Shown here in pieces: positions 48,901 through 55,427 of a DNA stretch of 64,000 bases. A model generated the notes under the pieces. It saw only the letters and a program-made list of their open reading frames with translations. It was not told where the DNA came from and did no database searches. Source of the DNA: Elusimicrobiota bacterium (GTDB taxonomy: Bacteria > Elusimicrobiota > Elusimicrobia > UBA1565 > UBA9628); contig JACRDT010000007.1 in NCBI GenBank assembly GCA_016212795.1, forward strand, positions 1 through 64,000. Reading direction: 5' to 3'. Positions within the stretch are counted from its first letter, which is position 1, and the number at the start of each line of letters is the position of its first letter. The position numbers were made by a program, and so were the translations under genes.

Positions 48901-49075
48901 CCGCGCCGATGATCCCCCCGGTGATGACGATGTTGCCGTCAGGCAGGAGGGTCTGGGTATGCTGGTAGCGGTTGGTCCATTGGGCCGAGGCCCTGGAGGG
49001 CAGGACGGCCACGCCGATGGCCGATAGGGCGAGGACCAGGAGAGAGGATTTGAGGCGGGTTGTGCTGGCTACCAT
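42974..49075 (-). CDS. Giant secreted Kelch/fibronectin-type III protein with type IX-like C-terminal domain
   Basis: A 2033-residue protein. Its signal peptide (LKSSLLVLALSAIGVAVLPS, then RASAQ) is followed by two blocks of Kelch repeats. Their typical motif is LLPDGNIVITGG; others are VLQNGNVLICGG, LMFDGSVLISGG, LLPNGKMLVAGG, LLPNGRVLVAGG and VLPDGNVMVFGG. Between the blocks, about residues 330-700, is a beta-rich region. About residues 1390-1830 form fibronectin III-like domains (TYYFRVRAQNLAGLYSNFSA; KYWFRVQAQNMFGVKNDAFS). A ZU5-like segment (VSVYAPANAFNQDVAV) and a FlgD/T9SS-type end follow (RAFPNPFYKGRDGFVTFS ... VASGVYLVAIQYG). Probably displayed on or released from the cell surface. 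Confidence 0.88.
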   Translation of the reverse strand: MVASTTRLKSSLLVLALSAIGVAVLPSRASAQWTNRYQHTQTLLPDGNIVITGGIIGAGAPAVAPTNTVLRFNEMSGTFSNLSNMSVARASHTAVLTSSGTILVLGGASGIGPTVVVDSFQIFDPMAGANGVWQAAVGPVAVGLAAGQFGRINHTATVLQNGNVLICGGENAAGTSFQTCVIFNPYTKAWSTINMLVPRTKHTAVLMFDGSVLISGGVNSTLTGARRFLASQERYRPGDNAFTGAGPLRIARAGHSATVLGDGRVLFVGGNNGEDLKKNRGTLQAVEIYAGDVSNTVAPMQGRKSSHGAVLDPYGRVTLYGGLGNVTTTYITPSFTLNPGSVLRGYPLASYNDPGLPWSAARPWIWLGDAKSFADMRNTTALQVDYRFQLGTNVSGTIAQGEVLFSTPSIAFPGGFAYLIPGDGAEVGDYPGGYRGLRIDLAGVPVWCDPLDLTSCGWVSGTANLVIGSSLGSLGGTYGIYGFDRASVNAVDPVNDAAGCIDFIPQGGGGTTQSANDPNAPIDISGDDCVGGNSIRGNIRFSGLPTNLIGYSVSSGTLILMSAAAQQVLDESLTWNIDIGANNVDGAVASIPTGTNIVSDGAQSGETGMINFNPDWELFKGEVSVTTTLPQGTPVQGTALNPITMSISRVLMRYVATGVDVGGEVLSVDLSTVIIRSMVFGDIETYDPKANAWTFGERGGATFDNGSTLAPTGSSRFLGGQTCWGATCTNFYPTAGVNLYPDPGAWTALPGVMSSPRGNHSTTLLPNGKMLVAGGNDGQGVVKSADLLETDGTFVRTGDLVHARELHSATLLPNGRVLVAGGFSTDAVSTGATNTAEIYYPETGQWIETGVMASSRDSHVSIVLPDGNVMVFGGYNRGNYLNSAEIYYSTQGVWRTIPTAPGDAINCGRWGNEQGRRANHTGALLKSGEVLFVGGVNSVNDKLSSALLYNPNTNGWRCADDQGAGGNSMYRPNYLHSMTHLPNGNVVVHFGDDGGGQVHPDAGFGGADLQISRLYVPPVPLGGAGTWSNAVPTDFVLNNPLRARIETSFNHASVLLPNGVTMVTGGAQDTAMSIKKTYFYDIGGQLYNDGNDLGSARSCHTLTLSSTRRVVAIGGFDGGKFLNNGEYVDFSGEDQSTMISPPSVRIGSIKTVDPELVARGKMLTIRDANLHNTTEGSTGRNNSSSQFHPRLYLQAVDGTGGTSSQGNSGFLVDLTTRVYNEVTKLSAGDCGPYCNPWTNSPNVFGGAVTNSSITVQLPETTAALPNGWYHLRLAANAQFSDSKLIRIGPPLPTAPAQAAAIKVTTYSVVWQWAAPVWPDPVIEGYDVFYATSGTFISTVSLPTGAPLYSATTEYGLTPNVTACILVSGFGLAGDGPLTAAATTFTLSTVPVSVFFSTVEVDSLVLTWDPNGNSDATIYEVSMSTDDLSTNGKQPFTTSFSTPTEGFPANTTDFWKVDGLSENTTYYFRVRAQNLAGLYSNFSAISSATTRANVLNLEAQECEAYRATTCLKWVWKNVPIALKYRIYNSTVADTMPGYIIGETAGNVNSYMDLRLSTSAARSVRVSAFTPSGEGPLSGSATGYTLAAAPVPYVPSMTTESTGAIVLQWWVDSTNNPIGTSYVAYYSTTPEAGAGWQSVVFIQNSFGLNRGSIGNLAASTLYYTSMTARNPENKESGQSSFGSTATWPTVPTNLTITAVDTDRVSLAWDANENTSSTTYEVTASTDDNADPDGNGFEPFTTNVSTKIFFSNWYSPLTATIGGLDTGKKYWFRVQAQNMFGVKNDAFSTYVATRTSSGAGASAGSLGGILKAGADTTIAGTIGSPASRTVSVYAPANAFNQDVAVIMSTYNAAGAGSLCSNGVNVAFSFSVDPPIQPIKPITVSITYSTFPVNELGALDPAKVSLMRYDPVKNKCVPVPTTVDTASNRITMFLNHLSFFQVAGLTPATSPQSARAFPNPFYKGRDGFVTFSDMPGGSRVRIFTLRGDLIWDRYASAGGILQWYGLNMWGRTVASGVYLVAIQYGSDKKIMKVVVLR

Positions 49076-49148
49076 AGAGGGCCCGTCGGGAGGGACCGGC
49101 GGGCTCTACGGTGAATGGTATCAGGCGGTTGTTACGAAAAGATAACAA

Positions 49149-49180
49149 ACTCGCCCCCCCCTACGGGGGGGCGAGTTATT
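49149..49180. repeat. Palindromic element, hairpin only
   Basis: AACTCGCCCCCCCC...GGGGGGGCGAGTT between the giant protein start and the stop of the CBM48-like gene. The tail is absent. As with other copies it abuts a gene end and could terminate transcription. Confidence 0.65.
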
Positions 49181-49943
49181 TAGGATAAACCACCAGGACC
49201 GATGCCCCGCGCTCGATCTTCGAGTTCGCCGGGTCGACCGTCTTCTTGCCGTCCACGTGGAAGAAGTACCGGTAGGTGTTGGGCGTGAGGAAGAGGGTCA
49301 TGGTCCAGGTGCCGTCGGAGCCGCGGACCATCTCCTTGCGGCCGCCGCCCCGGACGATGAAGGCCCCGATGAGCTCGACTCTCTTGGCGTCGGGGGCGTG
49401 GAGCGAGAAGTCCACGGGCACGGCCTTCACCTTGGGCTTGTCCGCGTCGTCCTCGACGGGCGGCTGAGGGGGCTTCGCCTTGGGGGTCTCGGCGGGCTTG
49501 GCCTTGGCCGGCTCCGGCGTCTTGGCTTTGGAAGCCTCGGCAGGCTTCTTGGCGGTCTCCGGGGCCTTGGGCGTCTCCGGCTTGGCTTTGAGCGGGGCGG
49601 CCTCCGTGGTCTTGGGCGTCTCCGTTTTGGCGGGAGGAGGAGGGGCCTCGGCGCTCTTGGCCGCCTCGGTCTTGGCGGGCTTGTGCCGGACGACCGGCTG
49701 GGCCTCGGCCTTCCTGCTCCAGTGCATGTAGACCTTCGCGCCGACGTAGCTCCCGAAGATCGCGATGAGCAGGGAGTCGGCGACCAACAGCCCCATCCAG
49801 AGGCTCTGCGAGCCGAAGGGGCGGGAGCCCGGGGGCCGCGTCCCAGGCTGGCTGGCGGCTACGACCGGGACACGGGCCGCCGGGGACTTCGGAGAAGGCG
49901 CCGGCTCAGGGCCGCCCGACTTCACGCCGAAGACATCGAACAT
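49176..49943 (-). CDS. Membrane protein with Ala/Lys/Pro repeat linker and CBM48/E-set-like domain
   Basis: A 255-residue protein. A transmembrane helix at about 49-70 (MGLLVADSLLIAIFGSYVGA) is followed by about 100 residues of Lys/Ala/Pro/Glu-rich repeats (AKTETPKTTEAAPLKAKPET). The C-terminal domain of about 80 residues resembles glycogen-binding/isoamylase N-terminal modules: VDFSLHAPDAKRVELIGAF, DGTWTMTLFLTPNTYRYFFH, VDPANSKIE. It would bind glucan or proteins in the periplasm. The extended -10 at 49953 gives a leaderless start at ATG 49943. Confidence 0.75.
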   Translation of the reverse strand: MFDVFGVKSGGPEPAPSPKSPAARVPVVAASQPGTRPPGSRPFGSQSLWMGLLVADSLLIAIFGSYVGAKVYMHWSRKAEAQPVVRHKPAKTEAAKSAEAPPPPAKTETPKTTEAAPLKAKPETPKAPETAKKPAEASKAKTPEPAKAKPAETPKAKPPQPPVEDDADKPKVKAVPVDFSLHAPDAKRVELIGAFIVRGGGRKEMVRGSDGTWTMTLFLTPNTYRYFFHVDGKKTVDPANSKIERGASVLVVYPK

Positions 49944-49952
49944 GGCAGGCTG

Positions 49953-49961
49953 ATTCTAGCA
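49953..49961 (-). promoter_or_regulatory. Extended -10 promoter of the CBM48-like gene
   Basis: Minus-strand TGCTAGAAT with the ATG 9 nt downstream. Confidence 0.5.
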
Positions 49962-49989
49962 CACATGGCAGGGAATCCGCCACAGGACC

Positions 49990-50547
49990 TTAGAACCTCT
50001 CGAGGATGCCGCGCCACAGGCCTTGGGCCCGCAGCACCAACTCGGCCGTCTCCCTGACGGCGCCGTCCCCCCCCCGCGCGCGGGTGACCCGGTGGGCCGC
50101 GGCCCTGACCTCGGGGCGGGCGTTGGGGACCGCGACGGCCAGGCCGGCCGCCCGCATGACGGGGAGGTCCTGGATGTCGTCGCCCATGAAGAGGGCTTCG
50201 TCGGGCGCCGCTCCCGCGTCCCGGCAGATCTCGTCGAAGACCGTCTTCTTGTCCAGCCGGTGCTGGTAGATGTAGGACATCTTGAGGGCCTTGGCGCGCT
50301 CGGCCACGCCGCTCGAGATGCGCCCGCTGATGATGCCGGTCTTGATGCCCGCCTCGGCCAGCCACGCCAGGGCGATGGAGTCCTGGGCGTGGATGCCCTT
50401 GAGCTCGACGAGGTTGCCGGCCGTGTCGACGAAGTGCCAAAGGACGCCGCTCGTGAGCACGCCGTCGACGTCCATGAGGACGAGGCGGATGCGGCGGGCA
50501 AGCCTTGCGAACTGGCCGGGCCGGAGCTTGGGCATCGGACCCGTCAC
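49990..50547 (-). CDS. kdsC: 3-deoxy-D-manno-octulosonate 8-phosphate phosphatase (KdsC)
   Basis: A 185-residue HAD-family protein of normal KdsC length. Motif I is LVLMDVDGVLTSG (catalytic D-x-D). GIHAQDSIALAWLAEAGIKT and GIISGRISSGVAERAKAL are typical, and motif IV is FMGDDIQDLPVMRAAGLAVA. It makes Kdo for lipopolysaccharide, so the organism has an LPS-like outer membrane. It overlaps the isomerase gene by 4 nt, linking Kdo synthesis with sugar-phosphate supply. Confidence 0.92.
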   Translation of the reverse strand: MTGPMPKLRPGQFARLARRIRLVLMDVDGVLTSGVLWHFVDTAGNLVELKGIHAQDSIALAWLAEAGIKTGIISGRISSGVAERAKALKMSYIYQHRLDKKTVFDEICRDAGAAPDEALFMGDDIQDLPVMRAAGLAVAVPNARPEVRAAAHRVTRARGGDGAVRETAELVLRAQGLWRGILERF

Positions 50548-52253
50548 CCGCCGGCGCGGCAGGCGCCGGCCGCGTTGACCAGGCTGCGCAGGCCGTCCAG
50601 GACCGGCGCGTCGAGGTCGAGCCTGAGCACCCGGCGCCCGGCCCGCCGCATGGCCTCGAAGTCGCCCCGGGCCTGGGCTTGGCAGAGCACGTCGAAGCCG
50701 AACTTTTCCCCGGGGATCGGCAGGGCGGCGGCCGGGGCCTGGGAGAGGACCAGGAAGACTCCGGTCGGCGCGCCTCCTTTGTAGAGCTGGCCCGTCGAGT
50801 GGAGGTAGCGGGGGCCGAAGCCCAGAGTGACGGGCGCCGGGGTGGCGGCGCGCAGGCGCTCCCGAAGCGACTCGAGGAGGCGGCGGGCTTCAGGGCTCTC
50901 CTCCATGAAGGCGAGGATCGCGGCGTAGTCGCCGGCCTTGAGCCTCCCGAAGTGGGCCGAGAGGACGTCCCCCAGGGGGAGTTGGGTCCCTTTCCGGGAT
51001 CCGAGGAGGGAGGCGAGCCCGGCGTCGCAGCAGGCGGGGATGTTGCCGGCCCGAAGGTCTCCCGAGTCCTTGGGGAGAGCGCCCTTCTGGAGTCCGGAAA
51101 GCAGCGCCCTGGTCTGGTCCTTGGCGCTCTGGACGTCGGGCTGGTCGAAGGGGTCGACGCCCAACAGGAAGCCCGCCGCCGCGGTCGCGATCTCCCAACG
51201 ATAGAACTGGGCGCCCAGGTCGTAGGCGTCGGCGAGGGTGAGCCGGATGACGGGGTGCCCTGCCTTCTCCAGCGCCGAGAGCTTCTTGCGGGTCTCGGGT
51301 CGGTCTTCCCCCTCCAGCGAGAGCCGCACGAAGACCCTGTCGTCTGCGCAGGAGCCCTCCAGGGGCTCGCAGACCGGCAGGATGCCCCGGCCTTCCTTGC
51401 CGGTGGACTCGGCGACGAGCTGCTCGATCCAGAGGCCGAAAGCCGCCAGGCCGTCCGACAGCGACAGCGTCACCTTGTCGCGCCCCTGCCGGGCCAGGAC
51501 GCCCAGGGCGGCTCCGAGGCGCAGCCCCTGGTCGGGGTCGTCCGCGGCGCGCCGGGCCCGCTCGAGCAGCCGGCCCGCGTCGATCCCCATCAGGGCGGCG
51601 GGCACGAGCCCGAAATTGGAGAGCACGGAGTAGCGTCCGCCGATGTCCGGCTGGTTGAGGAAGACCTTCCTGAAGCGGCGTTCGCGGGCGAGCTTCTCCA
51701 GGGAGGTCCCGGGGTCCGTGATCGCGACGAAAGGCGTGGGGGCCTTGGAGCCCCGGGCCTTGGCCGCTTTCGAGAAGAAGTACTCCAGCATGCAGTTCGG
51801 CTCGATGGTGGAGCCCGACTTGCTCGAGACGATGAACAGCGTCGTCTTGAGGTCGAGCTCGGCCTCGATGCTCCGGACGCTGTCCGGGTGGGTGGCGTCG
51901 AGCACCCGGAGCTCCGGGCACCCCGGTCCCGCCGCGAAGCAGCGTCGGAAGACCTCGCAGGACAGGCTCGAGCCGCCCATGCCCAGGACCACGGCCCTCT
52001 TGAAGCCTTCCTGGCGGGCCTCGGCCGCGAAGGAGCGCACGGGGCCCAGCGCCATGGCCATGCTCTCGGGGAGACGCAGCCAGCCCAGCGAGTTGCGGAT
52101 GATCTTCTGGTGTGAGGGGTCGGCCTTGAAGAGCGACGCGTCTTTTGCCCGGAGGCGCTCCAGGAACCGGGCTTGCCGGAGTTCCTCCATGCCCTTCTCG
52201 GCGGCTTTGAGCGCGAGGCCGGCCCCTCCGGGGTTCTGGGCGGCTTGCTTCAT
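50544..52253 (-). CDS. Glucose-6-phosphate isomerase of the transaldolase-fusion type
   Basis: A 569-residue protein. The SIS-type isomerase signatures are [40 protein letters not shown], and later [20 protein letters not shown]. It lines up with the C-terminal half of the bifunctional transaldolase/phosphoglucose isomerase (tal-pgi) family. No transaldolase domain precedes it: the N-terminal 60 residues are helical linker ([20 protein letters not shown]). It interconverts glucose-6-P and fructose-6-P. ATG 52253 overlaps rpiB by 4 nt. Confidence 0.88.
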   Translation of the reverse strand: MKQAAQNPGGAGLALKAAEKGMEELRQARFLERLRAKDASLFKADPSHQKIIRNSLGWLRLPESMAMALGPVRSFAAEARQEGFKRAVVLGMGGSSLSCEVFRRCFAAGPGCPELRVLDATHPDSVRSIEAELDLKTTLFIVSSKSGSTIEPNCMLEYFFSKAAKARGSKAPTPFVAITDPGTSLEKLARERRFRKVFLNQPDIGGRYSVLSNFGLVPAALMGIDAGRLLERARRAADDPDQGLRLGAALGVLARQGRDKVTLSLSDGLAAFGLWIEQLVAESTGKEGRGILPVCEPLEGSCADDRVFVRLSLEGEDRPETRKKLSALEKAGHPVIRLTLADAYDLGAQFYRWEIATAAAGFLLGVDPFDQPDVQSAKDQTRALLSGLQKGALPKDSGDLRAGNIPACCDAGLASLLGSRKGTQLPLGDVLSAHFGRLKAGDYAAILAFMEESPEARRLLESLRERLRAATPAPVTLGFGPRYLHSTGQLYKGGAPTGVFLVLSQAPAAALPIPGEKFGFDVLCQAQARGDFEAMRRAGRRVLRLDLDAPVLDGLRSLVNAAGACRAGG

Positions 52254-52705
52254 GGTTTGAGGTATTCCTTCTCGAGGGCCAGGACTTTGTCGAGCCGGCG
52301 GACATGCCTCGGCGCGCCGGAGAAGGACGCCGCGAGCCAGGCCTTGACGACCTCGAAGGCGAGCTCCGGGCCGATGACCCGTCCGCCCAGGCAGAGGACG
52401 TTCACGTCGTCGTCCTCCACGCACTGGCGGGCCGAGAACGTGTCGTGGCAGAGACCGGCGCGCACGCCGGGGACCTTGTTGGCCGCCACGCTCGCCCCGA
52501 CCCCGCTGCCGCACACCATGATGCCCCTGGGTGCCTGGCCCGAGGCGACGGCGAGCGCCACCTTCTTGGCGTAGTCGGGGTAGTCGGCGGGCTCCGGGGA
52601 GTCCACGCCCATGTCGACGACCTCGTGGCCGAGGGCCGCCAGCTTGTCCGCGAGGCGCTTCTTGAGCTCGTAGCCCGCGTGGTCGGCGCCGAGGGCGACT
52701 TTCAC
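52250..52705 (-). CDS. rpiB: Ribose-5-phosphate isomerase B
   Basis: A 151-residue protein of normal size: [20 protein letters not shown] at the start, and the active-site region [20 protein letters not shown] with the catalytic Cys. It interconverts ribose-5-P and ribulose-5-P, the precursor of the Kdo pathway. The GTG at 52705 lies inside a palindromic element (GAGTGA), overlapping the TGA of the element's 18-codon frame. The gene is followed by a coupled pgi. Confidence 0.95.
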   Translation of the reverse strand: MKVALGADHAGYELKKRLADKLAALGHEVVDMGVDSPEPADYPDYAKKVALAVASGQAPRGIMVCGSGVGASVAANKVPGVRAGLCHDTFSARQCVEDDDVNVLCLGGRVIGPELAFEVVKAWLAASFSGAPRHVRRLDKVLALEKEYLKP

Positions 52706-52758
52706 TCGACCCTCCCCACGGGAGGGTCGAGTAGTGGGTGGGGCCGAAGCTGTTTCAT
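52702..52758 (-). repeat. Palindromic element providing the rpiB start codon
   Basis: Minus strand: ATGAAACAGCTTCGG, hairpin CTCGACCCTCCC/GGGAGGGTCGAG, then TGA. It gives the frame [27 protein letters not shown] ribosome-site-like sequence precedes its ATG. The final GTGA holds the rpiB start, so the mini-ORF and rpiB would be coupled. Confidence 0.8.
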
Positions 52759-52770
52759 TGGTATTTCCTC

Positions 52771-52779
52771 ATTCTAGCA
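52771..52779 (-). promoter_or_regulatory. Extended -10 promoter of the rpiB/pgi/kdsC group
   Basis: Minus-strand TGCTAGAAT. Its TAG (52774-52776) is the stop codon of the upstream kinase gene, so the promoter sits across the gene end. It reads into the palindromic element and rpiB. Confidence 0.55.
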
Positions 52780-53610
52780 AAATCGGCACGGCGTCCGCGG
52801 CCCGAGGAGCGCCAGGGGCAGGATCGCGGCCGCGACTTCCGCGGCCAGGAGCGGGGGCCTCGGCTCGAACCCCCCCCTCCTGCCCAGCGCCCGGATGAAC
52901 CCGTCGAGGAAGGGGCGGTCCGAGAAGAGCCCGCCGTGCCAGGAGACCGGCGCGGCCCGGGACCTCGGCCCGGCGGACGCGCCGAAGGAGAGCGGCCGGC
53001 GCGCCAGGAAGGCCAGCCGGGCCAGCTCTTCGGCCGCCCGGCGCCTGATCCTCGCGAACCCCGGTCGCCGCCGGGCCAGCCGGAAGACCTCGGGGGCCAG
53101 CCCCGCGATGGCCCTGACGGGGTCGGCCGAGTGGACCAGCTTCAGCGGGTCGGCCGGGAGGCCGGCCCGGAGCCGCTCGTCGCGCAGGGCCTCCCTGCCC
53201 ACCCAGAACGCGGACCCTTCGTCCCCGAGGAACGGCCCCAGGCCTCCGGCGCGGCCGGCCCGCCCGCGGCCGTCGAGGCCGTAGGAGATCGAGCCCGTCC
53301 CCCCCACGACCAGGATCCCAGGGCCCCCGGCGAAGGCGGAGGCCCTGGCGAGCTCGACGTCGGAGAGCACCAGGACCGTCTTGGCCAGGCCGGCCAGCGC
53401 CTCGGCCGCCTCCCGCCTTCGACGGGCGGACCAGACGCCTTTGCAGCCGATGACGAGCCTGTCCGCGGCCGGCGCCGACGCCCTGAGGCGGCCGGGGAGC
53501 TCGTCGAAGGCCGGCGCGGGCTCCCGGCTGCGCCGGAGCGTCCCATCGGACCGGCGCGCCACGCAGACGCGCAGCCAGGTGCCGCCCCAGTCCGCGCCGA
53601 TGGACGTCAA
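52774..53610 (-). CDS. BadF/BadG/N-acetylglucosamine-kinase-like ATPase
   Basis: A 278-residue ASKHA-fold kinase. The phosphate-1 motif is SIGADWGGTWLRVCVA, the connect/adenosine region LVVGGTGSISYGLDGRGR, and later GPFLGDEGSAFWVGREAL. These fit the BcrAD_BadFG family, which includes GlcNAc kinase. The TTG start (53610) overlaps the TGA of the lipoprotein gene (TTGA), so the two are coupled. The substrate is probably an amino sugar, judging by neighbouring sugar-phosphate genes (inference). Confidence 0.78.
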   Translation of the reverse strand: MTSIGADWGGTWLRVCVARRSDGTLRRSREPAPAFDELPGRLRASAPAADRLVIGCKGVWSARRRREAAEALAGLAKTVLVLSDVELARASAFAGGPGILVVGGTGSISYGLDGRGRAGRAGGLGPFLGDEGSAFWVGREALRDERLRAGLPADPLKLVHSADPVRAIAGLAPEVFRLARRRPGFARIRRRAAEELARLAFLARRPLSFGASAGPRSRAAPVSWHGGLFSDRPFLDGFIRALGRRGGFEPRPPLLAAEVAAAILPLALLGPRTPCRFC

Positions 53611-54275
53611 GGCGTCGGAGCCTTGTAGAGCGGCTTGCGCTCGACCTCGGTCTGCAGCTCCAGCAGGGCCATGTCCAGGCACCTCGACCAGGAGAAGTCG
53701 CGCTCGCGCTCCGCCTGGTCGGTGGTGGAGGAGGCCATGTCGTGGATGATCTGCTGGAGGACGTCCCGGCGGGCTTGGATGCTGTCGTCGAGCCGCACGG
53801 CGACCGACGTCCGCTGGTTGGCGGCGTCGGAGATGATGCGCGTCTCGAGCACGCCCAGGGGGACGACGCGTTTGGGCTTGATGTCGATGGGGGCCTTGCG
53901 CAGGATCTGCGACGGGAAGGGCGCCTTATAGGTCACGTGGTCGGCGCTGATCCTCATGGCGGGCTGATGCCACCCGAAGATCGAGCGCGTGGGCCCCAGG
54001 CGGTAGACCCCGGGCTCGACCGGGTAGAGCAGGGCGCGCCCGGCCGGGACCACGAGCCTGTAGTCGGGCACCTCGGCGCCGCGGTCCCCCTCCAGGTTGA
54101 TGGCCATCCGGCCCGTGTTGGTCTCGCCGGTGGGCAGGATGATGCGGGTGCCGAGGATGACGGCGGAGAACCTGGTCTCAGGGTCGACGTCGAAGACCGC
54201 CGAGGAGCCCCGGCAGCCCGCCAGGGCCATCCCGACGGCGAGGGAGCACAGGACGGCGCATGGGACCCGCCTCAT
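53607..54275 (-). CDS. Predicted lipoprotein
   Basis: A 222-residue protein from ATG 54275. The lipobox is VGMALAGC (Cys near residue 21), so it is lipid-anchored. Beta-rich segments follow (FSAVILGTRIILPTGETNTG; YRLVVPAGRALLYPVEPGVY), then a helical C-terminal part (DSIQARRDVLQQIIHDMASS; SRCLDMALLELQTEVE). No family recognised. It ends 4 nt into the kinase gene. The role is unknown; envelope maintenance is a guess. Confidence 0.68.
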   Translation of the reverse strand: MRRVPCAVLCSLAVGMALAGCRGSSAVFDVDPETRFSAVILGTRIILPTGETNTGRMAINLEGDRGAEVPDYRLVVPAGRALLYPVEPGVYRLGPTRSIFGWHQPAMRISADHVTYKAPFPSQILRKAPIDIKPKRVVPLGVLETRIISDAANQRTSVAVRLDDSIQARRDVLQQIIHDMASSTTDQAERERDFSWSRCLDMALLELQTEVERKPLYKAPTP

Positions 54276-54311
54276 GAGCGTGATGATATCTAAAACGGCC
54301 CCGGGCCGCAA

Positions 54312-55385
54312 TCAGTATTTCACCGACGTGGAGAAGAAGAAACCGTTCCTCACCAGGGTGGCGCTGTCGAGGGTGGCCTCCGTGGAAAGGCCGTTGGCCA
54401 GCGTCGACCTCTCGGTGCCCGGGTCGGTCTTGAAGGAGTGCCAGAGGAAGCCCAGGTCGACGCTGACGTACCGCACGGGCGACCACGACACCGAGCCGTC
54501 GACGTCCACCGAGCGGCCTTCGGTGATGTGGACGAAATCTGGGGTGCCGTCGTTGGTGCTCGCGTTCGCGGCCCAGAAGCCCTCCCCTCGGTACTTGAGC
54601 ACCGGCGACCAGGCGACCCGGCACGAGGCCGAGAACCCGTACGGGAAGACCGCCTCCTCCCGGAACCCGAGTTGGAGGCCTTCGTAGTGGAACCGGTAGG
54701 CCGAGGCGGCCGCGCCGAACGTGCCGTGGGGGCCGTAGGCGGCGAAGCTGTTGTCCGACGCGGTGTAGACCCAGGGCTTCATGTCGAAGCGCTCGTCGTG
54801 CCAGGAGTGGCCGAGGAAGAGGTCCAGGTACTGGAAGACCTGGAACTCCCAGGGGGATTTCTTCTTCGGCCAGTTGAAGACCCGGACGTAGGCGCTGGTC
54901 CCGATGAGCGAGGTCTGCGACGTCAGCCCGGCGTTGGCGTGGGAGAGCTCGTAGTTGGAGGGCCGGACGAAATCGACGCCGCCGGGCGCGTTCACGGTGG
55001 CGTTGGGCGCGTGGACCCAGAGGCGGTCCTGCATCGCGCCGTGGCCGAAGACGGAGTTCCCGTACTGCAGGTCGACCAGCAGCCACCTGGTCAGGCGGAG
55101 TTCGATGCCAGAGAGCAGGATGAGGTTCCGCGCGTCCTGGTAGTCCTGCCCCGCCCCGAGGGCCGCCTCGGCCCGGGCCAGCGGCGGTTGGGCAGGGAAG
55201 GAGGTCCGGACCTTCACCGTGCTCCTGGAGTACCACGGTCTGACGAAGGTCCTGGCGACCTCGAACGGGAGCGGGGCCTTCTCGTTGGGCGGCGGGGCGC
55301 CGAGGGCCGGCGCCGGCGCGCTCAGACGGAGGAGCGCGCCGATGACGAGCGAGGACGCCGCCGCCCAGGGGCGTGACCGGGACAT
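54312..55385 (-). CDS. Predicted outer-membrane barrel protein
   Basis: A 357-residue protein with a signal peptide (ASSLVIGALLRLSAPAPALG). It has alternating aromatic strands (LTRWLLVDLQYGNSVFGHGA; SAYVRVFNWPKKKSPWEFQV; YVSVDLGFLWHSFKTD) and ends FFFSTSVKY, with aromatic terminal residues as in barrels. No family recognised. It is upstream of the lipoprotein gene in the same direction, with 36 bp between. It could be an outer-membrane channel for the nearby envelope genes. Confidence 0.65.
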   Translation of the reverse strand: MSRSRPWAAASSLVIGALLRLSAPAPALGAPPPNEKAPLPFEVARTFVRPWYSRSTVKVRTSFPAQPPLARAEAALGAGQDYQDARNLILLSGIELRLTRWLLVDLQYGNSVFGHGAMQDRLWVHAPNATVNAPGGVDFVRPSNYELSHANAGLTSQTSLIGTSAYVRVFNWPKKKSPWEFQVFQYLDLFLGHSWHDERFDMKPWVYTASDNSFAAYGPHGTFGAAASAYRFHYEGLQLGFREEAVFPYGFSASCRVAWSPVLKYRGEGFWAANASTNDGTPDFVHITEGRSVDVDGSVSWSPVRYVSVDLGFLWHSFKTDPGTERSTLANGLSTEATLDSATLVRNGFFFSTSVKY

Positions 55386-55427
55386 GCCGAGAGGAAGGTT
55401 AGCAGGCCCGTGTTACGTTTTTTAGGC

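Noticed and set aside
49085..49140. A sigma-70 promoter upstream of the giant Kelch gene
   Set aside because: TTGTTA and TGATAC are 19 nt apart; too weak to claim.
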